Part shown: positions 54,426-64,000 of the stretch, piece by piece | How positions within the stretch are numbered: position 1 is the first letter of the stretch | How the letters are laid out: every line of letters starts with the position of its first letter | NCBI RefSeq assembly: GCF_043290135.1 | Contig: NW_027464588.1 | Coordinates: 4,353,501 to 4,417,500, forward strand | DNA: 64,000 nucleotides | Direction of reading: 5' to 3' | Origin: Rhipicephalus microplus | Taxonomy: Eukaryota > Arthropoda > Arachnida > Ixodida > Ixodidae | The notes under the pieces: model-generated | The model's database searches: none | What the model saw: only the letters and a program-made list of their open reading frames with translations | What the model was told of the DNA's origin: nothing | Translations under genes and position numbers: made by a program

Positions 54426-56400
54426 TTGGTAACTGTGCAAGGTGTGCGGGTGTTGGCTTTGGTGGACACGGAAGCAACTATTTCAGTTATGCGTGCCGAC
54501 TTGTGTTCTCAATTGCGGAACATGAAGGCACCCTACCTTGGATCATCTTTGATTGGGGCTAATGAAGCAATAATTAGACCATCGGTTCAATGTACAGCGC
54601 ATGCATTCATTAATAGTATTCTTCATCACATCAGCTTCGCTGTCTTAATTTCATGAGCACATGAGCTAATTTTAGGTTGGGACTTTCTCTCATCCGCATC
54701 TGCATTAATTTCTTGCCGTCAAAGTGTAGTAGAAAAAACCAAGACCAACCACTGCAGCGAACGCGTCGACGAAAATTCATTGCGTTTTTTTCACAGCTTC
54801 TGATTCCATACTGCTTCCACGTCAGGAGCAACTCATCTCCATCACTTCTCCGAATATTGCCAATGGTGACGTCCTTATCACCCCTTCCAACCACTGTGTA
54901 ACTCGCGGTGCTGTAGTCCCCTTCAGCCTGTTGTGGTTCAAAGACAGTGCTGCGATAATTCTTGGCCTTAACCCTACCCCGGAGCCTGCCCTTCTACCCG
55001 AAGATTCTGCAGTGTCGTGTTATGTGGATACCCAACCGGTATCTTTGGTCTCACTTGACGCCTTGACAGCTCAGCCACAATAGGCCCAGTCTGTTACTTC
55101 CTCCTCCTTTGCTAACGGGATAAATTCTGATCTTTCTGCTTCTCAAGGTGAGGTGTTGCTAAATTTGCTAACAAACCACCAGGCCTCCTTCGACGCAAAT
55201 GCTTCGGCACTAGGACAGACCACAGTTTCGCATCATCGCATCGACACTGAAGGTCAGACTGTTGTACGTCATCGTCCCTACCGAGTCTCCTTGGCCGAGC
55301 GCATAATCATCGAGGAGAACGTGACCGATATGCCAAAAATAAACATCATACGCCCCTATACCATTTCTTGGTCGTCGCCCGTTGTGTCGGTACAAAAGAA
55401 GCGTAGAGCAGTACGATTTCATGTTGATTACCGCGCGCTCAGCAAGATTACCCGAAAGGATGTATCTTCAATGCCCCGTAAACATGATGCACTTGACTCA
55501 TTGCAAGACGCCCAATACTTCTCCACCCTTGGCCTTCTGTCCGGGTATTGGCAGATACCAATTGAAGAAGCAGACAAAGAAAAGACCGCCTTTTCTAAGC
55601 CGGACGGTCTTTACGAGTTTAATGTATTGACATTCGGCTTATGTAATGCTCCCGCCACATTTGAAAGGATGATCGACACTGTTCTTTGGGCCTCAAATGA
55701 AAAACTTGTCTATGCTACATTGATGATATCATCGTATTTTCTTCCCACTTTTGCTGATCATCTGCAACGCCTAGATCCAGTGCTCACATGTCTTGCCAAT
55801 GCCGGACTTTAACTAAACACACAAAAGTGCAATTCAAGCAACACAGCTATAAAAGTTCCAGGACATCCCGTTAATATTGATGGCATCCAGCCCGATCCGG
55901 ACAAAATTTCAGCAGTCCTCAACTTTCCGCGACCCTTTCGTTCCGAACAACTACGCAGTTTCCTTGGACTAGCATTGTACTTTCGGCGCTTCATACGCAA
56001 CTTTGCCACTATTGCTGCTCCTCTCCACGAGCTTCTTGCTGGTACCGGTTCCTTTGGTGAGAATAATCAATGCGAAGCCTCATTTCAAGAACTCATGCAG
56101 GCACTGACATCCCCACCGGCGCTTTGTTATTTCGATGACAAGACACCTACAATATTACACACTGGCGCTAGTGGACAAGGAATCGGCGCCGTACTCCTCC
56201 AGCGTGACTATGCTTTTCGCGAGAAAGTTGCCGCGTATGCAAGCCGCACTCTGACCTCATCAGAGAAGAGGTACTCGATAACCAAACAAAAGTGCTTGGC
56301 TGTTGTCTGGTGCATCCAAAAATTTCGTCCGTATCTACATACATGGTCGACATTTTACAGTTGTGACAGACCACCATGCTCTTTGTTGGTTGTCCACAAT
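54426..56400 (+). pseudogene. Ty3/gypsy protease-RT-RNase H remnant
   Basis: Protease: LALVDTEATISVM (DTGA changed to DTEA) near 54455 and ILGWDFLSSASALI near 54671. RT (55153-55812): PYRVSLAER, WSSPVVSVQKK, FHVDYRAL, YWQIPIEEADKEKTAF, NAPATFERM. The catalytic box IDDIIVFSS is present near 55719-55745 but one frame away from the preceding ORF. RNase H (55975-56420): FRRFIRNFA, CYFDDKTPTILHTGASGQGIGAVL (Asp changed to Gly in TDAS). It ends at an (AT)n tract. Opposite in orientation to the integrase beside it. Confidence 0.8.
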
Positions 56401-56406
56401 CAAAAA

Positions 56407-56409
56407 GTA

Positions 56410-56480
<71 letters not shown>
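56407..56480. repeat. (AT)n microsatellite split by gypsy insertion
   Basis: The tract continues in style at 62936-62967 on the other side of the gypsy element. Confidence 0.9.
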
Positions 56481-56481
<1 letters not shown>

Positions 56482-56484
<3 letters not shown>

Positions 56485-56888
56485 CACGGTGTCGTGACGT
56501 GGCCGAAGACAGGAGACTTCGTGTTGGTATTTAACTGTTTATTTGGGCGTACGTGTGCCCGGTAAACGGAAAGTCTAATTGCAGCAGCAGTCTTGCACAG
56601 ATAGCAGTCTCGGACTGATAGCAGCGAACGGAGCGTCGACCTCCGATCAACAACTGACAAGCGGCGAAGCGCGTCGGCATTTATACTCTTGCCGTCGAAT
56701 GTTCTAGCGTTATCGCTGGCGGTGGCGTAAGTTCCAGAACAATCTGTACCGTTCGCACAGTGGGCGTGATCTTATCGAAATGATCTACTACAGTCCGGAA
56801 CCTTCTCGAAAACTGCAGGCGCGGTTTGCGATGAGAATCGTGTGGTGTTTTGGGACGATAACAAAAACTTGGGAAATGGAACGTGGCA
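56482..56888 (-). repeat. 3' LTR of gypsy element
   Basis: 407 bp, matching 62529-62935 throughout. The adjacent polypurine tract on the minus strand is AGAGGGGGGCAA (56889-56900). Confidence 0.92.
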
Positions 56889-57003
56889 TTGCCCCCCTCT
56901 GAAAAAAGGCATCGACCCGATGCTTTTAACTAAAGATGAAGGTACAACAATAATGCAAGAAAGTAGAATGAATAAATAGTACAAAAAACACTGTTAACGT
57001 TTG

Positions 57004-57984
57004 TTAACGCGCATGAAACGGCTTGAGGCGCACGACATGGACGACTTCAGGTCGCGATCGGCGTCGTTGAGAGTTCGTGATGCCGTCGGGGACAACCTCG
57101 TAATCAAGTGGGCCGAGACGTCGAACCACCCTGTACGGTCCGAAGTACCGTCGCAGAAGCTTTTCACTTAGTCCACGTCGGCGTATCGGCGTCCACACCC
57201 AAACACGTTCACCGGGCTGGTATTCCACGAAGCGTCGTCGAAGGTTGTAATGGTGGCTGTCGGTCGTCTGTTGATTCTTGAGACGGAGACGCGCAAGTTG
57301 TCGGGCTTCTTCGGCGCGTTGAAGGTACTCGCTCACATCGAGGTTTTCTTCGATGGTGACGTTGGGTAACATGGCATCGAGCGTCGTTGCCGGGCTCTTT
57401 CCGTAGACCAATTTGTATGGAGATATCTGCGTCGTCTCCTGCACAGCCATGTTGTATGCGAAGGTCACATACGGAAGAATGGCGTCCCACGTCTTGTGTT
57501 CGACGTCGACGTACACTGACAGCATGTCGGCGATCGTCTTGTTAAGCCGCTCGGTGAGGCCGTTGGTCTGTGGGTGGTACGCTGTCGTCCGGCGGTGGTT
57601 TGGTTGGCTGTATGCCAAGATCGCTTGAGTTAAGTCGGCAGTGAATGCCGTTCCTCTGTCGGTGATAAGGACCTCCGGGGCGCCGTGACGTAGGACGATA
57701 TTCTCGACGAAGAACTTAGCTACCTCGGATGCACTGCCTTTTGGCAGGGCTTTTGTCTCAGCGTAGCGGGTGAGGTAGTCGGTAGCTGCCACGATCCACT
57801 TGTTTCCGAAAGCCGACGTCGGGAACGGCCCTAGTAGGTCCATACCAATCTGCTGGAAAGGTTGGCAAGGTGGATCAATTGGCTGCAGAAGTCCCGCTGG
57901 CCTTGTCCGTGGTGTCTTGCGTCGCTGACAGTCCCGGCATGTCCTCACATAACGAGTGACGTCGGTGGTAAGACGTGGCCAGTA
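57004..57984 (-). pseudogene. Gypsy integrase, intact frame after a stop
   Basis: From YWPRLTTDV at 57984 the frame is open to 57004: CRDCQRRK (zinc-binding Cys pair), GMDLLGPFPTS (first Asp), VLITDRGTAFTA (second Asp), YHPQTNGLTERLNKT (third acidic residue, Glu), YNMAVQETTQ, YQPGERVWVWTP, and a GPY module (LRRYFGPYRVVRRLG). All catalytic residues are present. It is separated from RNase H by TAG 57985-57987, replacing an amino acid in the usual ER.YWP context. It would integrate element cDNA. Confidence 0.85.
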
Positions 57985-59313
57985 CTACCTTTCTTGTATC
58001 CTCGCGAGCGTGCGAGAAACACCGAGGTGCCCTGCCGTCGGATCGTCGTGCAGGGCCTGCAAGAGTTCTGATCGCAGAGCTGAAGGCACCACAAGGAGGT
58101 ACTTAGCTCGAAGCGGTGAAAAGTTTTTCTTTTGTAGAAGGCCGTTTCGTAGAAAGAACGACGCAAGTGCGCGCTTGAATACCTTCGAGACTTCGGCGGT
58201 CCTGCCCTCGAGGTATTCTTTTAGGGCATTAAGTTCCGGGTCGGCCCGCTGTCGTTCAGCGAAGCCGTCAGTAGTTATCGTTCCCAAGATGTAGTCGTCA
58301 ACCGGGTCGTCGGGTAGCGGTTGGTCGACAGGCACACGAGAGAGACAGTCGGCGTCAGAGTGTTTTTTGCCGGACTTGTAAATGACAGTAATGTCATATT
58401 CTTGAAGTCTCATGCTCCATCGTGCGAGGCGACCTGAAGGGTCCTTCAAGGTGGCTAGCCAACACAAGGCGTGGTGGTCGCTCACAACTTTGAAGGGCTT
58501 GCCGTAGAGGTAGGGCCGAAATTTCGACGTAGCCCAGATGATGGCGAGGCATTCCTTTTCTCTTGTGGAATAATTTGCTTCTGCTATGGATAGCGATCGA
58601 CTGGCGTAACTAATAACCCTTTCAAGTCCGTCAGCCCTCTGCACAAGATCTGCGCCAAGATCTACGCTGCTTGCGTCAGTATGTATTTCTGTCTCGGCGA
58701 ATTCGTCGAAATGGGCAAGTAACGAAGACGTCTGGAGGCGATGTTTAAGCTCCTGGAAAGCGTGTTCCTGTGGCGTTTCCCACTTGAACTCCACGTCGGC
58801 CTTGGTAAGGTTAGTGAGAGGATCGGCGATGCAGGCGAAGTTTTTCATGAACCGCCGATAATAGGCGCACAGGCCCAGAAATCGGCGCACGGCCTTCTTG
58901 TCAGTGGGCGGCGGGAAGTCGGCGATGGCGGCTGTTTTCCGTGGATCGGGACGAACTCCAGACTTGCTGATAACGTGCCCCAGAAACAAGAGCTCCTCAT
59001 ACGCAAATCTGCACTTTTCTGGCTTCAGTGTGAGCCCGGACGTCTTGATGGCTTGAAGTACAGCTTCAAGGCGCCGAAGATGCTCGTCTAAACTCGAGGA
59101 AAACACGACGACGTCGTCCAAGTACACAAGGCAAGTCTGCCACTTCAATCCTGCCAGTACTGTATCCATAACGCGTTGAAAAGTTGCAGGCGCTGAGCAA
59201 AGGCTGAAGGGCATCACCTTAAACTCGAAGAGGCCGTCCGGTGTTATAAACGCCGTCTTCTCTCGGTCTCTTTCGTCGACTTCGATTTGCCAATAGCCAG
59301 TCTTGAGGTTCAT
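57985..59313 (-). pseudogene. Gypsy RT, RNase H and integrase N terminus
   Basis: 442-codon frame: MNLKTGYWQIEVDERDREKTAF, LCSAPATFQRVMD, YLDDVVVFSSS (catalytic YLDD), FLGHVIS, FLGLCAYYRRF, then RNase H with TEIHTDASSVDLGADLVQ (first acid), EKECLAIIWA and VSDHHALCWL, YKSGKKHSDADCLSR, and GHLGVSRTLARIQER of the integrase zinc domain. Stops bound both ends: TAA at 59314-59316 (expected Ser in YFSSMDLK) and TAG at 57985. Confidence 0.88.
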
Positions 59314-59841
59314 TTACGAAAAGTACTTGGCGTTATGAAGCCGATCAAGTGCGTCGTCTATTCGTGGGAGAGGATACACGTCCTTTTTTGTGATTTTGTT
59401 CAAACGGCGATAATCGACGCAGAAACGTAGGGTCCCATCTTTTTTCTTCACTAACACCACGGGGGATGCCCATGGACTCTTGGACGGCTGGATAATGTCA
59501 TCCCGCAGCATTTCATCAACTTGTCTCTTGATGGCCTCACGTTCTCGCGTCGAAACCTTGTACGGACTCTGACGGAGTGGTCTGGCATTTTCTTCGGTTA
59601 TGATGCGATGTTTCGTGGTTGGGGTGTGCCGAATTTTCGATGACGACGAAAAGCAATCTTCGTATTGCAGGAGCAGGGCATTGAGCTGTTCTTGCTTATC
59701 GTTCGGAAGTCTGAGATCGACGTCGAAAGCTATGGGAGGGGCTTGGTTCTTCTGAGCAGGTTCCGCAGAATCGGCGAGGGCGAAAGCACTGGTGGCTTCG
59801 ACAATTTCTTCGATGTATGCGACCGTTGTTCCTTTGTTCAC
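59314..59841 (-). pseudogene. Gypsy RT N-terminal part
   Basis: It begins near [11 protein letters not shown], then [65 protein letters not shown], ending [10 protein letters not shown] at the TAA stop (59314-59316). These are the conserved fingers of gypsy RT. It continues directly into the next frame segment, so pol is one frame with point nonsense mutations. The 5' join to protease is disturbed by an inverted duplication. Confidence 0.85.
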
Positions 59842-59866
59842 ATGTTTGTGAACAAAGGAACAATGG
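59823..59866. repeat. 20-bp inverted duplication in gypsy pol
   Basis: Arm 59823-59842 (CCGTTGTTCCTTTGTTCACA) is inverse to 59847-59866 with one mismatch, around 4 nt. One arm is the expected coding sequence; the other is an extra inverted copy that disrupts the frame. Confidence 0.8.
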
Positions 59867-60404
59867 TCACATGTTTGTACTCATTGCTGAAATTCGTGAG
59901 CATAACCGTCGCTTTGCCTCCCCGCAGTTCTGCAATTCCTCTTGCGACGCAAATATTTCGGGTGACCAACAGATGCTGACTGCCTTCAACGACACCTTCC
60001 AAGTCAGGTGATTTAGGAGCGCCGACTGAAATAACGACTCTTGAGCGAGGCGGAATGGTGACTTGTTCTTTCAGCAGATTCAAGGCATGGTGTCCTGACG
60101 GCGTGCGCGACGGCAGTACTTCTTCTGTGGATAACGTAATCGACTTTGTTTTTAGGTTGATGACAGCACCATGGAGGCATAAGAAGTGCATGCCAAGGAT
60201 GACATCTCTCGAGCAACGCTGTAGGACTACGAAGTCTGTAGGATAAATACGGCCGTTAATGGTGACTCTCGCTGTGCAGATTCCTGCAGGCGTTACGATA
60301 TGACCTCCGGCTGTGCGGCTTTCAGGGCCTTTCCAAGCTGTCCTAACTTCCTTTAACTTCGCGGCGAACAACTCATTGATGACAGAATAGTCGTCTCCAG
60401 TATC
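59838..60404 (-). pseudogene. Gypsy protease, active-site half onward
   Basis: Starting DTGDDYSVINELFAAKLKEV (aspartic protease active site DTG) near 60404, then GGHIVTPAGICTARVTI, DFVVLQRCSRDVILGMHFL (flap and ILGM.FL) and a linker to about 59845. A mobile insertion at 60405-60851 separates it from the preceding ALVDT. Confidence 0.8.
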
Positions 60405-60407
60405 TAT

Positions 60408-60442
<35 letters not shown>

Positions 60443-60851
60443 GGTACCCTAAGGGCCCTAATGGGCATTACATAGGGGGGGGGGAATGGGTTGAAAGCCG
60501 ACTTGATGATTAACGGCCAGGTGGCTTGGGGCTGGTTGCGCGAGGCAAGCCTCGCTTTCCTATGACAGAAGAAGGCACGTGTTAACAGTATGCCACTCGT
60601 GGCCGCAAATCCCGGAGATGAGCAGCTTCCCAGCGTTTAAGTATAGTCCCGGTGGCGCTGTTGCTTGTGACGTCACAGGAGGGCGTTTCTTCTTTTCGTC
60701 ATGCTGGTCGGGGCTAGATAGTAGTGGTTTGTTGACAGCTTGGTTGATGATTAACGGCCAGGTAGCTTGGGGCTGGTTGCGCGAGGCAAGCCTCGCTTTC
60801 CTATGACTGAAGAAGGCACGTGTTAACAGTATGCCACTCGTGGCCGCAAAT
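60405..60851 (-). mobile_element. Nonautonomous retroelement with two 5' monomers
   Basis: On the minus strand it begins ATTTGCGGCCACGAGTGG and has a 240-bp tandem unit (starts shared by 60850 and 60611), each with AAAGCGAGGCTTGCCTCGC. The first unit ends with GACTATACTTAAACGC, TATA-like and about 35 nt before the next ATTTGCGG. The end is GGGCCCTTAGGGTACC plus (AAAT)n, like the tail of the CR1-like LINE at 26165. Flanked by TCTCCAGTATC/TCTCTCGTATC (9 of 11 alike). No protein. Confidence 0.75.
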
Positions 60852-61191
60852 TCTCTCGTATCGACGAGAGCAGTCACACTGTGGCCGTCGATAAGAACGT
60901 CGAGGTCGCTAGTTCACCGTCTCGCATTACAGTTAGGGCGTGGCGTCGGGTCACGGCTGCGTCGGCTTGTTCCGCTGCTTCCATGTTGCGTCGTCCGGCC
61001 ACCTTCGGTAAGTGAGCTTTTGCCGGCAGGGCTTTGCCTGGTTGGCATTCTGTTCGGAAAGCTCCGTCGCGGCGGCGTCGTCGTCGGAGGACCTTCGGTA
61101 GTTCGTCGCACAGCAACCGCACCTCCATCGGTTGCTGCCCTTAGTTTCCCGGATACGGGCTAGGAGACCGGCCCCGCGTTGAGCCAGAGTA
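60852..61191 (-). pseudogene. Gypsy gag-pol junction and protease start
   Basis: Minus-strand frame with RTTEGPPTTTPPRRSFPNRM (linker after nucleocapsid) and, near 60900-60862, VLIDGHSVTALVDT, the strand leading to the protease active site. It is interrupted by the insertion exactly after ALVDT. The linker is in a different frame from the nucleocapsid frame. Confidence 0.6.
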
Positions 61192-61650
61192 CTACCGGGG
61201 GTGCGGTGACATGCGGCGGCTGGGCGACGGCGAACGGGAAGGACTTCGTGGTGTCCATTGAGTTCCTGCCAGGTAGTCGGCAATGTCACGTGGTCGATCT
61301 CCTGGCTGCGGACGCGGTGCATTGACGGCGAAGCCACGCAGTCCCATCTGTCGGTACTGGCAACGGCAGTATGTGTGCCCGGCCTCGCCGCAGTGGTAGC
61401 AGAACGGGCGGTTGTCAGGTGCACGCCAAACGTCCGTTTTCCTCGGCGCACTGCGCTGGCACGCTGGGGAATGGTAGGACGTCGGTGGGGGGGTGGCAGC
61501 GGTGGCGTCTGGCGACGGAAGTGCGACGAGGCGGCGTTTTGGCGTGGACGGGGAGGAGCGTTGTGGCGCACTGCAGCGGCGTAGCTCATAGTTTCTGGCT
61601 CGGGCAGCGGTGTTTGAGGAATTCGAAGCGATTGCCGGACTTCTACTCAC
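61192..61650 (-). pseudogene. Gypsy nucleocapsid (CCHC zinc knuckle)
   Basis: 152-codon frame rich in Arg/Ser/Pro with CYHCGEAGHTYCRC (C-x2-C-x4-H-x4-C), an RNA-binding knuckle, and a Ser/Pro/Arg tail. It is in the -1 frame relative to gag and overlaps its stop (GTGTGAG), so it may need a frameshift or reflect an indel. Confidence 0.75.
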
Positions 61651-62354
61651 ACAATGTCGGCGATCAAATCCACTTGAGGGTGCGCCGAAGGCAACAGTTT
61701 GCGCAGCTCTTCCCGCACGATCACTCGGATCGTTTTACGCAGGTCTTCGGAGTCGCTGGCTTGAGCAGCAGCGCATTCTGGAGTCAGGCGACGATTATAC
61801 TGTCTGGTGCGCATGTCAAGGGTTTTTTCGATGGTGGTCGCCTCGGATACAAATTCTTGGACGGTGTTTGGTGGATTCCTCATTTGTCCCGCGAAGAGCT
61901 CCTGTTTGACCCCTCGCATGAGGAAACGAACTTTCTTCTCCTCGGGCATGTCTGGGTCAGCGTGACGGAATAGGCGGGTCATCTCCTCAGTGAAAATTCC
62001 AACCTTTTCATTTGGTAGCTGAACCCGGGTCTCAAGTGGAGCAGCGGCCCTCTCTTTGTGAGCGACGCTCGCGAACGTTTGCAGAAATGCGCCGCAGAAG
62101 ACATCCCACGTTCGGAGCGTGGACTCCCGATTCTCTAGCCAGGTCCTTGCGGTGTCTTCCAGGTAGAAGTACACATGACGGAGCTTTTCTTCGTTGTCCC
62201 AGTGGTTGAGGGCGGCCACAGGGTCGTATGTTTCTAGCCAGGTTTCGGGGTCTTCAAACGATGACCCATGGAACGTTGGTGGTTCCCTGGGTTGATGAGT
62301 GACGATCACGGGCTGGAACGCTCCGGTTGTCATTGTCGCTGCCGTCGAGGTCAT
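61647..62354 (-). pseudogene. Gypsy gag capsid
   Basis: True ATG at 62354; 235 codons. PREPPTFHGSSFEDPETWLETYD..A.LN.W, then LRHVYFYLEDTARTWLENRE and FCGAFLQTFA, and the RFLMRGVKQELFAGQMRNPP block, are the retrotransposon gag capsid pattern. It assembles particles around element RNA. It ends TGA 61647-61649, overlapping the nucleocapsid frame. Confidence 0.85.
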
Positions 62355-62508
62355 GGCCTTGGTCTTCCGCGCCTTGTCTTGTAGAAGACCGTACTCCGGT
62401 GGGAGACCTTGCTGTCAGCGGCTTGTTCGCTGCTCTTGGTTGGCGTCGGTGTCTTCTCCGCGACGTGGGCTGGGTTTACGACTTGACGGAGGCGTCTGGT
62501 ACAAGGAA

Positions 62509-62528
62509 GAAACAGCACTTCCCCCAGA
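62509..62528 (-). promoter_or_regulatory. Candidate primer binding site
   Basis: Immediately inside the 5' LTR the minus strand reads ATCTGGGGGAAGTGCTG; TGGGGGAAGTGCTG could pair with a tRNA 3' end ending CCCCCA. The tRNA was not identified. Confidence 0.45.
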
Positions 62529-62935
62529 TGTCACGGTGTCGTGACGTGGCCGAAGACAGGAGACTTCGTGTTGGTGTTTAACTGTTTATTTGGGCGTACC
62601 TGTGCCCGGTAAACGGAAAGTCCAATTACAGCAGCAGTCTTGCACAGATAGCAGTGTCGGACTGATAGCAGCGAACGGAGCGTCGGCCTTCGATCAACAA
62701 CTGACAAGCGGCGAAGCACGTCGGCATTTATACTCTTGCCGTCGAATGTTCTAGCGTTATCGCTGGCGGAGGCGTAGGTTTCAGAACAATCTGTACCGTT
62801 CGCACAGTGGGCGTGATGTTATCGAAATGATCCACTACAGTCCGAAACCTTCTCGAAAACTGCAGGCGCGGTTTGCGCTGAGAATCGTGTGGTGTTTTGG
62901 GACGATAACAAAAACTTGGGAAATGGAACGTGACA
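62529..62935 (-). repeat. 5' LTR of gypsy element
   Basis: 407 bp. On the minus strand it holds a TATA-like TATAAAT (62732-62726) and an AATAAA (62590-62585), in the order expected for U3/R promoter and polyadenylation signals. Confidence 0.9.

Positions 62936-62967
<32 letters not shown>
62936..62967. repeat. (AT)n microsatellite, right half
   Basis: AT tract with one C, continuing the tract left of the gypsy element. Confidence 0.9.
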
Positions 62968-63216
62968 TTGCCGTCCAGCTTAAGCAGATGACCGAGACGT
63001 TGATTCCGATAACCAACGGCATGTGTTGTTATGCAGCAGCCAAGAGCAAGAGACCTCAACAAAATCACGTCGTCTTCCTCAGTGTCCCTTTCCACGAGAC
63101 TGTTAGCGCGCATTTGGCTCCCCTTAAAAGAGCATCGCCCCGATGCTATTGCTGAGCCAGTGATTCGACCATAAAGTCCCTTTGTAGAAGTGACGGCGCC
63201 TTGCAGAGTCACTCGC
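62968..63216 (-). other. Gypsy 3' region, no recognised domain
   Basis: Lies downstream of the integrase frame. AGAGCATCGCCCCGATGCT (a palindromic GCATCG..CGATGC) at about 63131-63149 is notable. An LTR for this element could not be identified. Confidence 0.35.
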
Positions 63217-64000
63217 TTACGTATGGCTTAATGCACAATACGTGCGAAAGTTCAGGTCAGTGCTGCGCCGCCTCGTACAGTTTGAGCTATCCGGGACGAC
63301 TTCGTAGGTAACGTCACTTAGTCGCCGCAGCACTCGATAAGGTTCGAAGTATCTTCTGAACAACTTTTCGGATAGTCCCCGTCTTCGAACAGGCGTCCAC
63401 ACCCGTACCCTGTCCCCGGTTTCGTACGTTACAGGTGTATGACGTAGGTTATAGCGACCTGCGTCGTACTCTTGCTGTTGGTATATTCGCAGACGTCCGA
63501 GCTTCCTAGCTTCTTCTGCGCGTTGAGTAAACGCGTCGGCCCTCGATTCGCTGTCATCGCATCCGTGTGGCAGCATCGCGTACAACATCGCCCTTACTTT
63601 TCGTCCGTGAACGAGGCTGATTGGAATCATCCGTGTGGTTTCTTGTTTAGAAGTGTTGTATGCAAACGTTATGTAAGGTCCCAGTTTTTGTGTTCAATGT
63701 CCACATACATTGAAAACATGTCTTCCAAAGTTGTGTTGAGTCGCTCGGTTAACCTATTGGTTTGTGTATGGTAAGCTGTCGACTTGCGATGAATAGTACC
63801 GCTGAGCACCAAAACATGATCTAAAAGCGCGGACGTTAATGCGGTTCCGCGATCTGTTATAACGATCGATGGCACACCGTGTCTCAGCAGAGTGTTTTTA
63901 TGAAGAACCGGGCCACCTCCTCTGCTATGCCTCACTGAATGGCTTTTGTCTCGGCGTAGCGAGTAAGGTAGTCGGTCGCCACTATAACCCAGTGGTTACC
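63217..64000 (-). pseudogene. Ty3/gypsy integrase fragment, runs off window
   Basis: Minus strand: VATDYLTRYAETKAI near the window edge, LRHGVPSIVITDRGTALTS (Asp retained), YHTQTNRLTERLNTT (Glu retained), then after a frameshift EEARKLGRLRIYQQQEYDAGRYN, YETGDRVRVWTP and LFRRYFEPYRVLRRL (GPY as EPY). It is similar in layout to the integrase at 57004. At least two frameshifts. Confidence 0.8.

Larger units (their letters stand above)
56482..62935 (-). mobile_element. Nearly complete Ty3/gypsy LTR retrotransposon
   Basis: 6454 bp between two 407-bp LTRs, read on the minus strand: 5' LTR (62529-62935), gag, NC, protease, RT, RNase H, integrase, 3' LTR (56482-56888). LTRs start TGTCACG and end CGTGACA (one copy TGCCACG). 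ATAT on both sides (56478-56481, 62936-62939) fits a 4-bp TSD in an (AT)n tract. LTRs differ at about 16 positions by eye (about 96% identity). Two stop codons in pol, a frame change in gag, a protease insertion and a small inverted duplication make it inactive. Confidence 0.92.

Noticed and set aside
60951..61589. 212-codon minus-strand frame starting MSYAAAV
   Set aside because: Out of frame with the zinc knuckle; Arg/Pro/Ala-rich shadow of the nucleocapsid frame.
61371..61973. 200-codon plus-strand ORF opposite gypsy gag
   Set aside because: Antisense shadow of a GC-rich coding region with clear gag motifs on the minus strand.

Overview
The window is eukaryotic and almost certainly from an ixodid (hard) tick. 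The clearest evidence is five copies of a tRNA-derived SINE matching the tick Ruka family, together with other dispersed repeats I recognise from tick genomes, GATA/TATC and (AT)n microsatellites, and nested retrotransposons. I find no convincing intact host gene. Almost all protein-coding signal belongs to mobile elements, most of them broken by frameshifts, stops and later insertions.

Layout. 1-535: reverse-oriented CATG-rich repeat with a GATA microsatellite and a tRNA-like head. 1041-1835, 9774-11004 and 21950-22440: three copies of a dispersed repeat containing a degenerate (CCGT/CCAT)n tract; the second copy is split by a 479-bp TIR element. 1836-9480: decayed L1/Tx1-like LINE (zinc-knuckle ORF1, endonuclease, RT, C-terminal zinc finger) interrupted by a TIR DNA transposon (5107-6210) and a 5'-truncated CR1-like LINE (7117-8125). 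11017-16470 and 16680-21935: two decayed I-clade-like LINEs, head to tail. 22450-24120 and 38950-40680: two copies of a CATG-rich satellite-like array. 26165-28790: minus-strand CR1-like LINE with a 2A-like motif and a deleted RT core. 28794-38320: about 30 tandem units of 315 bp in higher-order blocks of 2204/1889 bp; the minus strand is protein-like. 42700-46600: Penelope-like elements (RT plus GIY-YIG) carrying SINE insertions.

46890-51393 is the best-preserved element: a CR1-like LINE with tandem TATA-bearing 5' monomers (297 bp), an ORF1 with an N-terminal 2A-like motif, and an intact endonuclease-RT frame. That second frame has no AUG before its endonuclease domain and overlaps ORF1 across a classic -1 slippery heptamer. 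51500-53190 holds a SINE, two hammerhead-ribozyme-like cores and (AT)n tracts. 53320-56400 contains two decayed gypsy fragments in opposite orientation. 56482-62935 is a nearly complete minus-strand Ty3/gypsy element with two 407-bp LTRs (about 96% identical by eye) and TSD ATAT, carrying a small two-monomer nonautonomous retroelement inside its protease. 62970-64000 is a further gypsy integrase fragment running off the window.

The most noteworthy system is the expression logic of the 46890-51393 LINE: promoter monomers whose predicted start site coincides with the 5' end of the element, 2A-mediated recoding near the ORF1 N terminus, and a candidate -1 frameshift into ORF2. A small element at 60405-60851 appears to share the tandem-promoter architecture. 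All calls come from reading the sequence; no database search was run.
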